Shown here piece after piece: positions 9,842 through 23,110 of a stretch of DNA of 64,000 nucleotides. Position 1 is the first letter of the stretch, and the number at the start of each line of letters is the position of its first letter. Where the stretch lies: positions 55,001-119,000 of the forward strand of contig CAWZYM010000161.1 in NCBI GenBank assembly GCA_963966185.1, given 5' to 3'. This DNA is from Rhabditoides inermis. Its lineage: Eukaryota; Nematoda; Chromadorea; Rhabditida; Rhabditidae. Below the pieces are notes generated by a model. The model had not been told where the DNA came from and did not search any database. It was given only the letters and a program-made list of their open reading frames with translations. Made by a program: the position numbers and the translations under genes.

Positions 9842-12616
9842 TCATCTACTCACATCGAGTCTGTACTGGTACGGCACTAGTCCCTGGAACATCATGTTGT
9901 ATGCGAGTCTTGGATCAGTGATGCATCTGGATAGTAGGCGTGGCCGACACCCGAGCAGGGATGCGAGGCCGTCCATGTACGACACGTAGTACACCTGCCA
10001 CAGGCTCTGTAGGACCAATAACGCGTTCGAGAGGTAGCAAAGAGAGGATGAATTTGAATCAAACGGCCAAGTCATACAGCCGTCGTCGAAGAGTCATCAT
10101 TTCGATGACAGCCGGTTAACTGACAAGTAGTACACCTACGACAGGCCACATCAGCAAGGTTAAAGTCTAATGAATAAATGACTTCTGAATTGCCTGGGGA
10201 TACAGGCAGTTAATTGGAAGCAGCAGTTTATTGCTGCAGGTAGTTACTTCAGTTTTCTATGGGGCCTGTGAAACGTATTAAAGTATACAACATGTTATCG
10301 CCATCTATATCGTACCTGAATGGTGTGTCGTCTGCTGGGAATGAACTCGCGGTCATTCTTCGCCTTCTTCGCATCGATGTCCTTCTTCATCTTGTTGGCA
10401 GTGGGCAGCTTGCACTCTCCCTGGAGAAGTCGGGTGAGTGAGAGAGGGAGAGAGAGATAGAAAGAGGGAGAAAGAGGGAGGGGAAAGGAAGAGAGAGAGA
10501 ACTCGAACCTTGATAGCAGCCATGAATAGCCTTGTCTGCATCTCCGATATGGGCATGATAGACCCAGTCGGCTGGATCAGACCAATCACCGCCAAAGTGT
10601 TCTCAAGTATTGATTGATTATTGATCGGTTATCCATTGCATACCTTTGGCGCGAGCTCTGGCGGGTACATGTACTGGTATAGTTCCACCTTGTTCTCAGA
10701 GACGGGGATCAGTCGGCCCTCTTCAATCAGAGGAAATCCGAACGAGAAACCTGGAAGGGGATGAATGCATTAAATGTTTTTGCAAACTCGTTTCGTGATT
10801 TTCACAGTCGTATCGAGTGCGTTGCTGTGATAACAAACACTATTGAAACACAAAACGTTGATCAATGCTTGCTCCTTACATTTAGTAAAACGCGATTATG
10901 ATACGTTTCAGCAATATAATGTATAGTTGCAAGAGTATATTCTTCAATGTGAGGGCTGCAAAAGCTAGTTATCGAATAAAAACCACCAAGTGCAAGATGT
11001 ATCGAAACAGACGTGTGATCAACCAAATCTGTCCGGTCAACAGTCAACACATCAAACGAAAGGATAAGTTCTGACAATTACAAAAGAAAACCAAAAAATT
11101 ACCAGTAGCGAAGATGACGACATCGACGTTTTCCTCCTCAGCTCCATCCTCGTACACCAGACCAGTGCAAGTGAAGCGACCGATGTTCGGACGAACCTAA
11201 AAAAACATGCTAGCCAGTCAGGCGTGTTGGTACTGTATACTGTATCTCTGTTTGATGTTGATCAGCCGACTGTGTCCGATCAACATAACACGAAAGGGTT
11301 ACTGTAGAGAACCAGTAACCGGTACAGTAGTGCAACTCACGACGACAGTGCCGGCGGCTATCCTGTTCGGAAGCTCGTCGTTGATGGTCACATGGGCAGC
11401 CAGGGCGCGGTGCGAGGGAAGCAGACCGAAACGGCCGTGGTCGAACCTAGAGGGGGGAGGGTGAGAGGCAGAGAGAGGGAAAAAGAGAGAGAAAGAGGGG
11501 AGAGAGAGAGGTGTACTCACCTCGCATTCATCTTCCTCTCCATGATCCAGTTCTGCGTGCTCCATGGAACGCACTTGCGAATCGAGAATGTCAGCCTGAA
11601 AACAAGGAAACTCAGAAGCAGATAATTTTTCTTATATTTCTTGAATATCTTTTGTTATTTGAAGTATTAGAAAATATTCTGATTCACAGCTTTCGGAAAC
11701 GTATACCATATACGTTTTATATTGTACATACCTGTTGAGGTACGCGAGATCGGCCGGCTGCCCGAAGTCGCCCACTCTGTTCATGATCCATGAGCCCGAT
11801 CGGGTAACCAGAGAGACCTAGAGAGAGTGGTTGAGAGAGAGGGAGAGAGGAAAGAGAGAGACGGAGAAAGGGAGGAGAGAGAGAGAGAGGGAGGGAGAGA
11901 GGGAGGGAGGGAGAAGGAGAGAAAGAGAAGGGAGAGAGGGAGGGAGGAGAAGGGGAGAGAGAGAGGGGGGAGAAGAAGAGAGAGAGAGACAAAGAGACAT
12001 AGAGTCGTACCTTCTTGCTGATCTTGCTCAGTTCCACAGCAATATCAGCCCCGCTGTTCCCGATTCCAACGACAACCACGTTCAGGTCCTCGAAACCCTG
12101 AACAGATGAATTTTTTTGAGTCCTTTCATAGATATTCATTGATATTCATTGATATTCAAGAAACTTACCTTGTGATCCTTGTAGTCATGACTGTGGATGA
12201 TGCGGCCTGTGAAGTCGGATTGACCCTGCAAGAAGAACGGGAGTGACGGCGTCATTCGATCACTCCTCTCACTATTGCTCTAGTCACTATCATTTAAAAA
12301 AACTTCACTGAAAACTTCACTGTATATACTGATTTGTATTGCAGGTAAAAAATTGTGCATATTGTGTGAGCAGTCTAGTCAGATTTGACCCACCTCGAAT
12401 GGCTTGGGCCAGTGCGGCTCTGTGTGGTGTCCTGTGCACACCATCACTCCGTCGAACACCACAGACTCAGTGTTGTTCGTGCTGAAAGAGAAACTCCCTC
12501 TCCACCCCCTTGCCCTCTCTCCCTCCCCCCCTCTCTCTCACTCTCTCTTTCTCTTCCCTCCCTCCCTCTCTCTCCCCCTCTCTCCCCCTCTCTCCCCCTC
12601 CCCCTCCCTCCCTCCC

Positions 12617-12667
<51 letters not shown>

Positions 12668-12680
12668 CCTCCCTCCCTCG

Positions 12681-12723
<43 letters not shown>

Positions 12724-13931
12724 TTCCTCCACCCACTTCTCGTCGAACACTGTCACCTCCCACTGTCCTGTCTCCGCGTGTTTCTCCGTCCTTCTGATTC
12801 CCTGCACCGCGTGTCCGAAGCGGATGTGTTGGAGGAGATCGAAGCTAAAGGGTGGACACAATTGCAAGAGCCCGATTAGTGAACCATCTTCCAGGAGCAA
12901 CCTAGACCATCTTAGGTTCTTTCCGTTTTGTACGTGTCATAATCATGTCCGCGTTTCCGAATAAACATTTTATTTGATTTGAAGTGAACAAATCCTCCAA
13001 TATAACCCCTCACTGTTCAGCGTATAGTCGGAAGTACATGAGTAGCTGACTGTTGTGCATAAAGTTCGCCATCTCCTGAACACGTTTCATAAGTTTTCAC
13101 AAATGGGATTTTGACAATTGAACCTCAATTACATGGCTCAATTAAAAAGGAAAATAAATGTTTCTGAAAGTTTCGAAATGCAGTATATATGTACATTTTA
13201 GAACATGTACCTTGGGAGGAGGGAAGTCCGAGTAAGCAGTCATCTCTTTGGATGTATTGATGACAGTAGTCTTCATTACTGTGCCCTCACCTGCAAACCA
13301 CTTTGTTGTTGTTGATTTTTTATTGTTGGCATCGTTTATCTCACTACTCATAGATGAGTAACAAGGATATAGCCGTATCAATTGTTCTCAGCCGAAAACC
13401 AGACAAGCCTTGGATTAAAATGACTGTGTCGTTTTTCTTGTTCCTTTACTGTTAGTGTAAACTGTATTTTTTTTTGTTTTCAAAAGGTATGATTGCTTGG
13501 TGATTGTTTTATTCATTCCGTTACGGCCCGTTTGATGTGAACGCATTTTTCTCGCACCTATCATATCAGTATCTCAGAATCACACCCTTGCAATAGGAAG
13601 ACTCTCACGTACAGTTCTTGGTGGCTGTAGTCTCTACGTGTATGATGGGTTGAAAGATTTTTCTACGGTAGAATCGAATCGGTTACGGAGAATTCCCGTC
13701 CAACTTTCTGATCTAATGTGTGAGACGTGCAAACGTGCAAACTTCGCAGATAAGATAGTGAACTAGCTGGATTCGGACTACGGTTACGTGTTTCAATGGT
13801 ATAGAAGATTGCATGAAACCACGTGAACAGGTCTATCAAAAAGAGTGTCGCAAGTGTATTGTGACCATGTGTTGAGCCAACTTTGATCCGGCCAGTTTGA
13901 CTGACATTGAAACTGTTCACCGAAACCTCAC

Positions 13932-13981
<50 letters not shown>

Positions 13982-14329
13982 CCTATCCCAAAACCGTGCA
14001 GTCTCGGTTCGTCGAACACGCAAAAATCGTGCTGTGTGCATGAAAGAATGGATAATGCAATCAGGCACTAAAAGCGACCTAGCCACCTAGCCAGTCCGCG
14101 CAAAGAAAGGGAAGAACACTTTGGAAGTTGAGTGGCTGGACTGACCGGGGCAGGGAGTGGGCTTGAACCGCCATAGACCGCCGATGTCACCAGACTTCTC
14201 GTAGCAGATCACCTACAATAGTTTGGATGTATGACGTCATTTAATCAAGTTTACCTCGCATCCCGCTTCCAGGGCACTCTTGATAGCTGGTAGCCCCGAA
14301 GCGCCCGCGCCTATCACAGCTATTCTCAT
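9563..14329 (-). CDS. Flavin-containing monooxygenase (FMO), complete
   Basis: Eighteen exons (5' to 3'): 14329-14255, 14212-14146, 13290-13211, 13075-13014, 12844-12737, 12481-12394, 12225-12169, 12097-12011, 11817-11732, 11595-11521, 11446-11341, 11196-11103, 10750-10644, 10601-10509, 10420-10316, 9994-9854, 9771-9673 and 9613-9563. All phases match, giving 526 residues; family members are about 530. The start MRIAVIGAGASGLPAIKSAL carries the FAD-binding GxGxxG. Later come VMVCTGHH, the FMO fingerprint FTGRIIHSHDYK, the NADPH site VVGIGNSG, the FATGFSF segment, and AVIGLIQPTGSIMP. FMOs are FAD- and NADPH-dependent enzymes that oxygenate N and S atoms, usually anchored in the ER. No strong C-terminal membrane helix is visible here. 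Several introns are GA/CT repeats. Nematodes have several fmo paralogues; I cannot say which this is. Confidence 0.93.
9629..13980. repeat. CT/GA microsatellites in FMO introns
   Basis: (CT)n at 9629-9660, (GA)n at 9800-9838, GA-rich at 11820-11996, CT-rich at 12500-12725 and (CT)n at 13930-13980 (plus-strand notation). Most make up nearly a whole intron between adjacent FMO exons. Confidence 0.85.
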
Positions 14330-14849
14330 CACTGAAAAAAGAAGGTGGAAAACGAATAGTTGAATAAGAATAAGCTACGTGTCGATTGCGTAACACTATG
14401 GTACCATGGATGACAGGATAGCGCGTGCGAGAGAATACTATGGGATACAGTCCATTCGGCGGGAAAGAAACAAGAGAAAACAATCCGGGCAACACAAAAG
14501 AACCTATGTGATGAATTCATGAACACAGAACGCAGATATCACATTGTGCGATCTGTGGAAGGGAAAGTGAATGGCTATGGAAAAGCCGTAGAATCGGAAA
14601 GATGTGAATTTTGAATGGAATAGAAAATGGGCATGTTATTTAGAAGGTGGTGGGAGGTTTGGAAGATGACGAATGACGAGGTATTCGCATGCCGTCTACA
14701 TAAACGGGTCGTCCAAACTCCAAACATGACCGTTTTTGTACAGGTAAAAAGAGGGGGCGAGTCAAGGGGGCGGCGAGTCAGAATCACACTCGAATTCAAT
14801 GATCCAATCAGACCACCCCGGAAGGGAGAAAAACGGAGAGAGAGAGAGG

Positions 14850-14903
<54 letters not shown>

Positions 14904-15066
14904 AGAGAGAGAGAAGTGGAACTGACAAGCAAACAGTGATCCGTGCAATTTCAACGGAGAGATCTTCTTGTAGTATCAATTTGTTCTCACTGGATCGCGG
15001 AAGAAACAGTCTATCACACGTATTGCAATGAGAGAGAGCAAATCGCTTCAAAGTACTCTCGCTAGA

Positions 15067-15141
<75 letters not shown>

Positions 15142-16208
15142 AAAGAGAGAGGGAGAGAGAGGGGGGGGAGAGAGATTGAAAGAAAGTAAGAAATAGAAGA
15201 GGGGTCAACCCAACCATTCTCTAGCCCCTCACTTCACTCCCAATCCAGTTCTATTCGAATGAAATAACGAGCGAGGAATGAGTATCTACACATTTTGCAG
15301 AGGGATTGCACGAGTTCCATCTATTCTATTCTCTCAAATACTAACACTTCCGCTCAAAGATGGGAAACATTTTGATGCGCACAGTCGTTTTTTGCAAGAC
15401 CAACCAACCACTTAAAAGGAAAACCATGGCAGAAGAAGATAACGTGAATAATGCTACGATCCGAATTGTGTGGTGGGCAATCAACAAGTGGCTATGCGGG
15501 ATTCGAGTTGCGAGGTGGAGAGAGAGGGGGGGGAGAGAGTGTGTGTATGTGAGAGAGTGCGGGTGGGAGGGGGCGATTTGGCAGGGGATGGACCGGACGG
15601 ACCGCAATCCAATGGCCGCCACGCATAACCTGCCCCCGACTAACCTTAGCCGGCCAGGCTACACTCCCATCACACAACAATTTGATCAGAGAAATCAAAA
15701 GATTGGACTAGAAAGTCATGAAAGTCATGTTTGGTGATAGAAGTCAGAGAAAAATCGCTTCTCTCGACGAGTGAGGCAAAGTTTGTCAAAATAATTACTG
15801 TCTGGCAGATCGTTTGTGGTATTGATATCTATATCTTGTCTCTCCGTATATCTGCCTGTTTTCCATAATAATATTACTTGCATTCCATCCGTTTATTCAA
15901 AACTATCATCCCAATAGAGTAGGCTCGCAAATCAGTTTCGCCCTGTGTTGTCATTATGACATTTTGCAAAATTACCGAGAATCGAATCTACGAAGCATGC
16001 TTGAGAGCGATTCCACTACATAAACTAGGTGTGGAGTGGCAAAACACACGAATCAAAAGTATATTTATTAAAACATTCGGCACGTTTATAACTCGTATCG
16101 ACTAGGCAAATACACAATATTATACAAATCACAACAAAGGGTTAGTAAGAAAATTAAATAACTGATTCTATAAAATATATGTGGAATCAAAAAAAAACAA
16201 TAATCGAT
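14330..16208. other. Intergenic interval between FMO (5' end) and LACTB2 (3' end), no gene seen
   Basis: FMO is transcribed leftward from 14329 and LACTB2 ends at 16209, so this interval should hold the FMO promoter and the LACTB2 3' region. It has GA tracts at 14832-14915 and 15069-15175. Open frames here are short or made of the repeats, and no exon chain could be built. No tRNA was seen. Confidence 0.6.
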
Positions 16209-16676
16209 TCAGAGCTCGGGGCCAGTAGTCTTGATCTCATACATCTCACCACCCACAGAGACGATGCGGTCCTGAAAGACAGAGTGATGTGGGGAGGCGA
16301 GGCACCGGGGAGAGAGAGAGAGAGGTGGAGAGAGAGAGAGAGGGAGAGGAGAGAGAGATAGAGAGAGGTGGAGAGAGAGAGGGAGAGAGAGAGAAGAGAG
16401 AGAGAGAAAGGGAGAGAGAAAGGGAGAGAGAAAGAAAGAGAGAGAGAGAGAGTCGACCGACCTCCTTGACCAGCTTGGACAGGTGGTGCTTGACATTCTG
16501 CAGGGCAGCCAGCTTCACAGCAAGTGGGTAGTTCTCAAATAGTATTCGTACAAACTATACAATCATCATTGTTAGTTATTTTGTTCCGGTTTCACACAGA
16601 ACAAAATTATGTCGACTGTAGAAACAACATCATTTGCACAATAACCATAATAACACACAGGAGGAAGAGAGGGATA

Positions 16677-16728
<52 letters not shown>

Positions 16729-19700
16729 GTCTACTCACCTGATACACGGCATTCGTGATGTCCATGCTGGTCTGCGGACCACCCGATTCCAGAACGGACA
16801 TCACCTGGAGAACACATATAGCCAACGACAGAAATCTATTGTTAACTTATTTTACACGACCTCCTATGTAGGATATACCTTTTCTCTCTCTCTCTCTCTC
16901 TCTCTCGTTCTCTCTCACCTGTTCCTCCCTCTTGTTCCTATGCTCGATGTACTCTTCGATTTTTGCCAGACCCTCTTCCACCACGTTTCCGTGACCTGAA
17001 TGAGGTGCGGTAAGTAAGTACAACTACATGAGGTACGGTAAGGATACGGTAAAGACGGCAAAAAATTGAAAAGACCCACTAGCTTCCCCATGGTGGGTCC
17101 GGGCACGAAAATTTCAAATGTATATTACGGTAACTAAGAGCTTTCATGTTTTCGCGAGCTTACGTTTCACCAGAAATTGATAAGAAATGACCGTCATTTC
17201 TTTTCGATAAACGCAGTGAGGTCGCTCAGAATTAGCAGTCAGAAGACATTGCTTCTATGGCGCAACTGGTTAAAGTATCGCCTGACAAAAACGAGTCGCG
17301 GGTTCGGATCCGCTGACGAGTTTTGCTATAACTCTTTCGCTACAGACAGCCTGCCTGCGAATCATAACTCGTGTAGAATTCAGTCAATCATTAGGGACTT
17401 TTGTCCACTTTAACATCGAAATCGGTAAACCAATACAGCATCACGGCCCGGCCGTAGTGTCACTCATTTGTTCACTGGCCGGTGAACTCACACGGGCAGC
17501 CCACGCACTTGTGGTGGCGGATTTTGATGCAATTAAGCACCTATGCACAACTTTTTACGCTGAATCCGAATATGACCCTAACTTTTCCAAAATAGAACTT
17601 TAAAAAGGGATTTGGACACGCACCGAATAGACTACCCTTGAAAACGACCTGTCAAACAACAGCGGCGTGGCGGAATGGTTAGTGAGTTAGGAAATCGGAA
17701 ATTACGGTCGGCGGTTCTATCCTCTCCGCTGCCAGTAGTTTTTGCAGTTGCAGTAGTTGTCTGGATGAGTGGATAATCACCCTTGGAAGTTCGTGACTCC
17801 GACCGAATATTGTTTCAAAGAAACTGGAAGGTCAAATGTCAAGCGTGCCCTACAGCCTTATTGATAAGATGCCCAAAATGCGAAAACTTCTATTGCTTAA
17901 ATTGTATGGTTATGCAAAAACTTAAATTGTATGGTTATGCAAAAATCGTTTTTATAGGGAGTGTACACAATTTCGCAGTTGAGTTAGCACCGGGATGTGA
18001 AAATATGTTGAAAATGATGTACTTTTGCACGGTTCGGATAGTTGCACAGTGGACAGCGCTCGCACTGACTGCTCCGCAAGCACGCGACGCGCCAGCTCCA
18101 CTGCGAATTACCAGCAAGCGCTAGAGCGCGATAATTTCTTCACTATAATCGCTATGCGCCCATTCACTCGCAAAACGGCCTGTGCGCGCGCCGCTCTCTC
18201 TGTGGGGCGCGCTGTGCAACTATCCGGGCCGTGTTTTGTCAATGCAACTATGTGTCGGAGATACCTATAGGTGAAAAATTCTGTTGAACATTGAAAATTG
18301 GCACCAATTGGCACCAATTTCCGCATTTTGATACATTTTGCGCTTAATTTTTACCGACTTGCAGACGTTTTCAGCAAGTAGTTGTGTTGACAAAACTGAG
18401 TCGTTTTCAACATATTTTCACATCCCGGTGCCAACTCAACTTCGGAATTCAGAGTGTACACTCCCTTTAACAAGATTACAATAAACAGTTATGAGTTTGC
18501 TTTCAAGAATTTGTACTGCAAAAAAAAACACTGGCAGCGGCGAGGGTAGAACCGCCGACCGTCATTTCCGATTTCCTAACTCACTAACCATTCCGCCACG
18601 CCGCTGTTGTTTGACAGGTCGTTTTCAAGGGTAGTCTATAAGTTGTGTATAGGTGCTTAATTGCATCAAAAACCGCCACCACAAGTGCGTGGGCTGCCCG
18701 TGTCAGACGCACGCTACGCACCAGTTCCGCGTCGCGGTTGGCTCAAGCAGTTTAGCAAAACTTGTGCCAGCGAAAGGAATCGAACCCGCGGTGAACAGAT
18801 CACTGGCCGCGCTCGCTAGCCACTAGGCTAAATGATCATGACAGTGGTCTCGCAGAAATCGACTATGACGATGAGCTTGGTTTTCTGTAACATAGGAGAC
18901 GCGTTGCGTGTGCGTCGCGTGCGTTTAAATTTACGCAAATCAGTGAACGCGCGCCGGGCCGTGAGCATACTATCGTACCGGAGGTCGGAACATGAATTCG
19001 TAATCAGTAATCAGTAACAATTATATTAGCTTTCTTCTACAACCACACTGATTACCGCAATATGCATTTTGTAAAGTGTTAAGTGTATAATGCAAATGCA
19101 ATGCAATCAGTACTCACTCACTCAGCGCCAGACCACTCACTACCACTACTGTGACTCTTCGAACTTCGAACCCACCTGGATAGATCCTCGCGGGTTTCAT
19201 CTGTCGGATCCTTTCCAGACTGTACATGTACGTGTAGAGGTCCTCGAACACTGTCGTCCCCTCGCCCAGAATACAGTCGCCTGCATACGGTACATACAGT
19301 AATCGAGAGTACGGTAACTCCTACTGGTTATACAGTCCCTTGGCTGACACAGAAGTAGAGTTACATAAGGCTAGTTGTGCAACAATACACCGATCGGTAA
19401 CCATACAGCAGTATAGCCCCACTACAGTACATCAATACAGTATCCGTAACCCCCTATTCTTCTTCTTTTCCCCGCGGTGTGCGGTCGGGTCCACATTTTG
19501 CCCGCCGCTGCCGAATGATCGGTCATCGACAAGAATCCTTCCCGAGTCACCAGTGAGGCGGCGGGAAGTACCCTCATGTGGAAGCAGCTATGGCGCGAGG
19601 AGATACTAACTGGCATGGAGCGAGGGAAACCCCGGAGCTCTTCACGTCAAGAATGGTACTCTAATGGTTCAGGAATGATTATCGGTCAAGTATCGTCTTC

Positions 19701-20218
19701 TCACCACTAACCTTGTCAGCCTACCTGTCTTTCCCCGGCGTTAGCCTATTATGTATCTAGCATCTTAGGCACTACTGTATGCTTCATATCATTATGATTG
19801 TGTTGTCATATTCAGATATAACGATTCCGGATAAACGATTGATTGATTGACCCCCTACCGTACCCGCGAAGAGAGCTTGTTCCTCTTCCAGCCAGAGACA
19901 CGTGTGATCCGAGGTGTGGCCGGGGGTGAACACGAACCTGCACATCATCACATTACAGTATGATACAAATCATACAATATTCACCAATTAAGATTGTAAT
20001 TCCACACAATATAATTTTCAACCACTAAACAAGTGTCTAGTAAAATACGAGACCTTCAATAAGTTGTCAATCGACTTAGTATTTATAAAGAGACAGACTT
20101 GAGCGTGGCTCCCTCGGTCTTCAGCTGCTGACCGTCCTCCACGTAGTGGAAGCCAGTCTCGGAGGACACCTCCGGACGACGAACCTTGTAGATGGGCACC
20201 TGGACGAGAGGGGTGAGA

Positions 20219-20260
<42 letters not shown>

Positions 20261-20987
20261 CTAGACCACCCACGTCGTGTCCGATGACGTCACGTACGAC
20301 ATCGGGTATGCCACCCACGTGGTCTCCGTGCCAGTGAGTGCACACGATCGACTCGATCTCACAACCCTGCAATCGATTCGAGTGAAAGGTGCATATTCTG
20401 ACGTGGATTCCGATAATTTGTTATCAAAAAAATAATATAGACAACATGAATCTTTAATGTAACATATATAAATACCCCTTTCGAGTACTCACTCCTAGTG
20501 CCGCCTTCAACTCGTTTATGTAGTTGGAGACGCCCTTGTCGCCAGTGTCGATCAGAATCTTCCTGGAATAGAGCAATCAATCAATCAAAGAATGAGTGCA
20601 CACTCACTTGGGTCCGGTGCCGACGAGGTAGGTGTTGGTCCCCTTGAGGGTGAAGGGTCCGGGGTTGTGTCCGAGGATGCGATGCACTCTCTCCGACAGC
20701 TTCAGGCTGGGCTCCACGTGCTGCAGGGACGGCTTGGCGCGGGACATCGTACTAGAAGGAATCGGTCGATTGTAACAGACAGTATGAGAACAAGGTGCGA
20801 AGAACTCGGAGAAACTAGTTGTGTTGTTCGCAATGAGAGACTGGAAATGTCATGACAGGTTGTGATAAGAGGAGTCTGTTCTGGCCGTGGTACAGACACG
20901 GACCAGGAACCATAACACTCACCTGCTGGCCAGATAGGCAATAGCGGCCACTGCGTAGTCCTTATAGTAGCGCAGCATCGCAGCCAT
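16209..20987 (-). CDS. LACTB2-type metallo-beta-lactamase-fold endoribonuclease, complete
   Basis: Eleven exons: 20987-20923, 20751-20608, 20562-20493, 20366-20274, 20199-20099, 19937-19864, 19280-19176, 16995-16919, 16804-16739, 16554-16462 and 16271-16209. The frame is continuous for 316 residues. Features in order are [27 protein letters not shown], the zinc motif [10 protein letters not shown] (HxHxDH), [24 protein letters not shown], and [11 protein letters not shown] with a metal-ligand His. The C-terminal part contains HRNKREEQ. Human LACTB2 is a mitochondrial matrix endonuclease cutting single-stranded RNA 3' of purines; the same role is inferred here. The first ~20 residues ([19 protein letters not shown]) are extra relative to the core and may act as a targeting sequence. 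The 2.2-kb intron 7 holds a foldback element with tRNA-like modules. Confidence 0.93.
16310..16905. repeat. GA/CT microsatellites in the LACTB2 3' introns
   Basis: GA-rich at 16310-16455, (GA)n at 16680-16725 and (CT)n at 16883-16905. Another (GA)n tract lies at 20222-20258 in intron 4. Each fills most of its intron. Confidence 0.85.
17490..18703. mobile_element. 1.2-kb foldback element with tRNA-like modules, copy 1 (LACTB2 intron 7)
   Basis: The termini are ACACGGGCAGCCCACGCAC and the reverse complement ending at 18703. The arms then match inwards: aattaagcacctat, the tRNA-like module, and a central pair gtgtacac...caccgggatgtgaaaat. The tRNA-like modules at 17662-17734 (+) and 18532-18605 (-) have an A box (GTGGCGGAATGGTTAG) and a B box (GGTTCTATCC). 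They look Ser/Leu-derived but do not fold as proper tRNAs. A second member of the family is at 58464-60172. No coding sequence is present. Confidence 0.75.
18777..18848 (-). other. tRNA-like sequence (degenerate) in LACTB2 intron 7
   Basis: The minus strand has an A-box-like TTTAGCCTAGTGGCTAG and a B box GGTTCGATTCC, with partly paired ends. The anticodon arm is not convincing. Another plus-strand tRNA-like fragment lies at about 17252-17325 (GGCGCAACTGGTTAAAG ... GGTTCGGATCC). Both are probably tRNA relics. Confidence 0.4.
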
Positions 20988-21346
20988 TTTCTAGGGATGA
21001 CCGACTTGCGTCGCAATCGATCGGAGATCCCGGTCTGCGATATTACCTACAGTTATAAACACTTGAGAAGAGTGTAGCGGATGCACCAATCAGTAGAAAC
21101 GATTAACTACACGACGCACTGCATCAAAATCATATCAACACAACGCGATGTTTGATCAAAATATAAACAGCTGATTTGTAAATAATCCGCTCACTATGTG
21201 TACATATTTGCGTGAGCATGTGTGAAGTGACTCAAATTTTCGAATTTTTCTCTTTTTATTCTCGTCATCATCACGAGCGGTGGACTGTTTATTTCGTAAA
21301 TTTTGTTTTATTTTCGTATTTATTTTGTAAATTTTGAAGCGGTAAG
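20988..21346. promoter_or_regulatory. Shared 359-bp interval between divergent LACTB2 and prp38 genes
   Basis: The two start codons point away from each other, so both promoters must lie here or overlap. No TATA box or other clear element could be identified by eye. A bidirectional promoter is an inference from geometry only. Confidence 0.4.
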
Positions 21347-23110
21347 ATGATGCCAGCGAGTGCTGCGATGATGGGGATGGCGGGTGTGGATCCGGATATG
21401 CTCTACGAGGACGACGAAACCGACAACTCGATCCCCGACATCCAGGTGAACACCTTGTTTTGAACAACCGGTAAACAAATAAAACCACGTGCCCACGTGT
21501 TCAGATATCTTATTTAAAGCGCATGCTCCGCTGGAACCAATTTCATTGTTTGTATAAAAAAATATAAACTGAGGAAGAGGCAATCGTTGTTGACGTTACT
21601 TCCGTTTCCGTTACCCACCGTACCACCACTTCATGCCTTGCAGAAAGTGACGAAGAAGAACAACATTCTGCCCATCTGGGGCAATCAGCGCACTATGAAC
21701 ATGAACCCGATTGTGCTGGAGAACATCCGCGAGAGCTACTACTACAAGAATGTGCTCACAGAGTGCACCACCTACCAGCAGCTAGCCGATGAAGTGTTCG
21801 TACACGTGAGTCAATCGTTGGATTATCGATTTATCGATTTGCATATCGATCGAATTGTTGTAGGTGAAGCACCTGGAGCCGTGGGAGAAGGGCACTCGCA
21901 AGACGCAGGGTATGACGGGAATGTGCGGAGGAGTGAGTTGTTTTCGAGCGTTCGACGACCTTAGATCTGTTACGAACATTTTTAACACCACAGTTCGTTA
22001 AATGCAACAGTATTGCCTTTCCAGGTTCGTGGAGTGGGCGCCGGTGGTGTGGTGACGTCAGCGTTCTGTCTCCTCTATCGCATGTTCGAAATCCGTCTCA
22101 CCAGGTACGCACGAGACAGTGAGTCTGATTTTCGGCGAATTCATCGACACAGTGTTTTGCTGGAGGTGTTTGATGATTGTTTCTATTCCAGACGCCAGCT
22201 AGTGGGCATGATCAACCACGCGTCGTCGCAGTACCTGCGCGGGATGGGCTTCCTCTACATACGCTACTGCCAGCCACCCACCGACCACTGGACCTGGTTC
22301 GAGCCATATCTTGTCAGTTCTAGTCATCATTGAATCTTGTCAGTTCTATTCATCCACTGTGTCCCGATTGGTGATGAATTCCGCATATGGTGTTCAACAT
22401 GTTGTGCAACCTATTATATGATTTGTGTCAGGAAGAGGACAGCGAGGTGGACCCTCGTTCGGGCGGCGGCGAGCCGATGATGTTCGGGCAGATGGTGCGC
22501 ATGATGATCACCAAGCTCGACTGGTACGGCACACTCTTCCCCAGGATCCCCGTGCCCATTCAGGTAGGGGTGTGGATGGACTGGAAGGGTGTACTCTGTC
22601 CTGTTTTCAGAAGGAGCTGGACGCGAGGTTCCGCGAGCTGTCGCAGTACCAGCTGCAGGCAGACAAGGAGGGGTTCAACGACGAGTGAGTCAGGGAATGT
22701 GTTCGATCATGGCATCTACTTGTTGCGCAGTTGCGCTTACTTTGGATCTTTTATAATTGTAATTTTTTTCAGCCGTGACCGCGACCGCAAGCGTGTAGCT
22801 GAGCGTGACGGTCGGGACGGGAGCTCGCAGCCGAAGAAGCCACACACGACACGGTGCGGACACCACCTCAGACACCACCACTGCAGGAAGCACAGGAAAC
22901 AGTGCCCGGACAAGGCAAAGAAGTGAGTGAGACTGGCATGCATATGGAGTATGCAAATGGAAAGCAAGTGTATTGATTGTTTGCAGGGCGCGTGCTGAGA
23001 AGGACGGGGTGGCGACAGCGGAGAAGCTGAACGAGATGGAGTTGGAGAGGGAGATGGAGAGGAGGGAGGAGAAGGAGGGGAGCGGCAGCCGCGGAGGCAC
23101 GGACGAGTAG
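21347..23110 (+). CDS. PRP38-family pre-mRNA splicing factor (PRPF38B-like), complete
   Basis: Nine exons: 21347-21445, 21644-21805, 21864-21932, 22025-22104, 22192-22312, 22432-22563, 22611-22684, 22773-22922 and 22987-23110. The frame is continuous for 336 residues. The PRP38 domain shows LPIWGNQRTMNMNPIVLENI, HLEPWEKGTRK, TGMCGGVRGVGAGG, ASSQYLRGMGFLYIRY, QPPTDHW, and LFPRIPVPIQ. The KGTRKTQGMTGMCGGVRGVG pattern fits the PRPF38B branch rather than PRPF38A. The C-terminus is basic and His/Arg-rich, then E/R-rich, as is common in spliceosome proteins. PRP38 proteins work in the nucleus at the tri-snRNP/B-complex activation step. The UCHL5 gene follows 328 bp downstream on the same strand, a spacing that would allow a nematode operon but does not prove one. 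Confidence 0.95.

Noticed and set aside
12404..12964. Long S/L/P-rich open frames over CT tracts (also at 45712-46346, 62457-63215)
   Set aside because: These are translations of (CT)n/(GA)n microsatellites in introns of genes on the same or opposite strand.
14627..15031. 134-residue plus-strand open frame upstream of FMO
   Set aside because: Its C-terminal half is a GA repeat translation, no splice-consistent neighbours exist, and no domain is recognisable.
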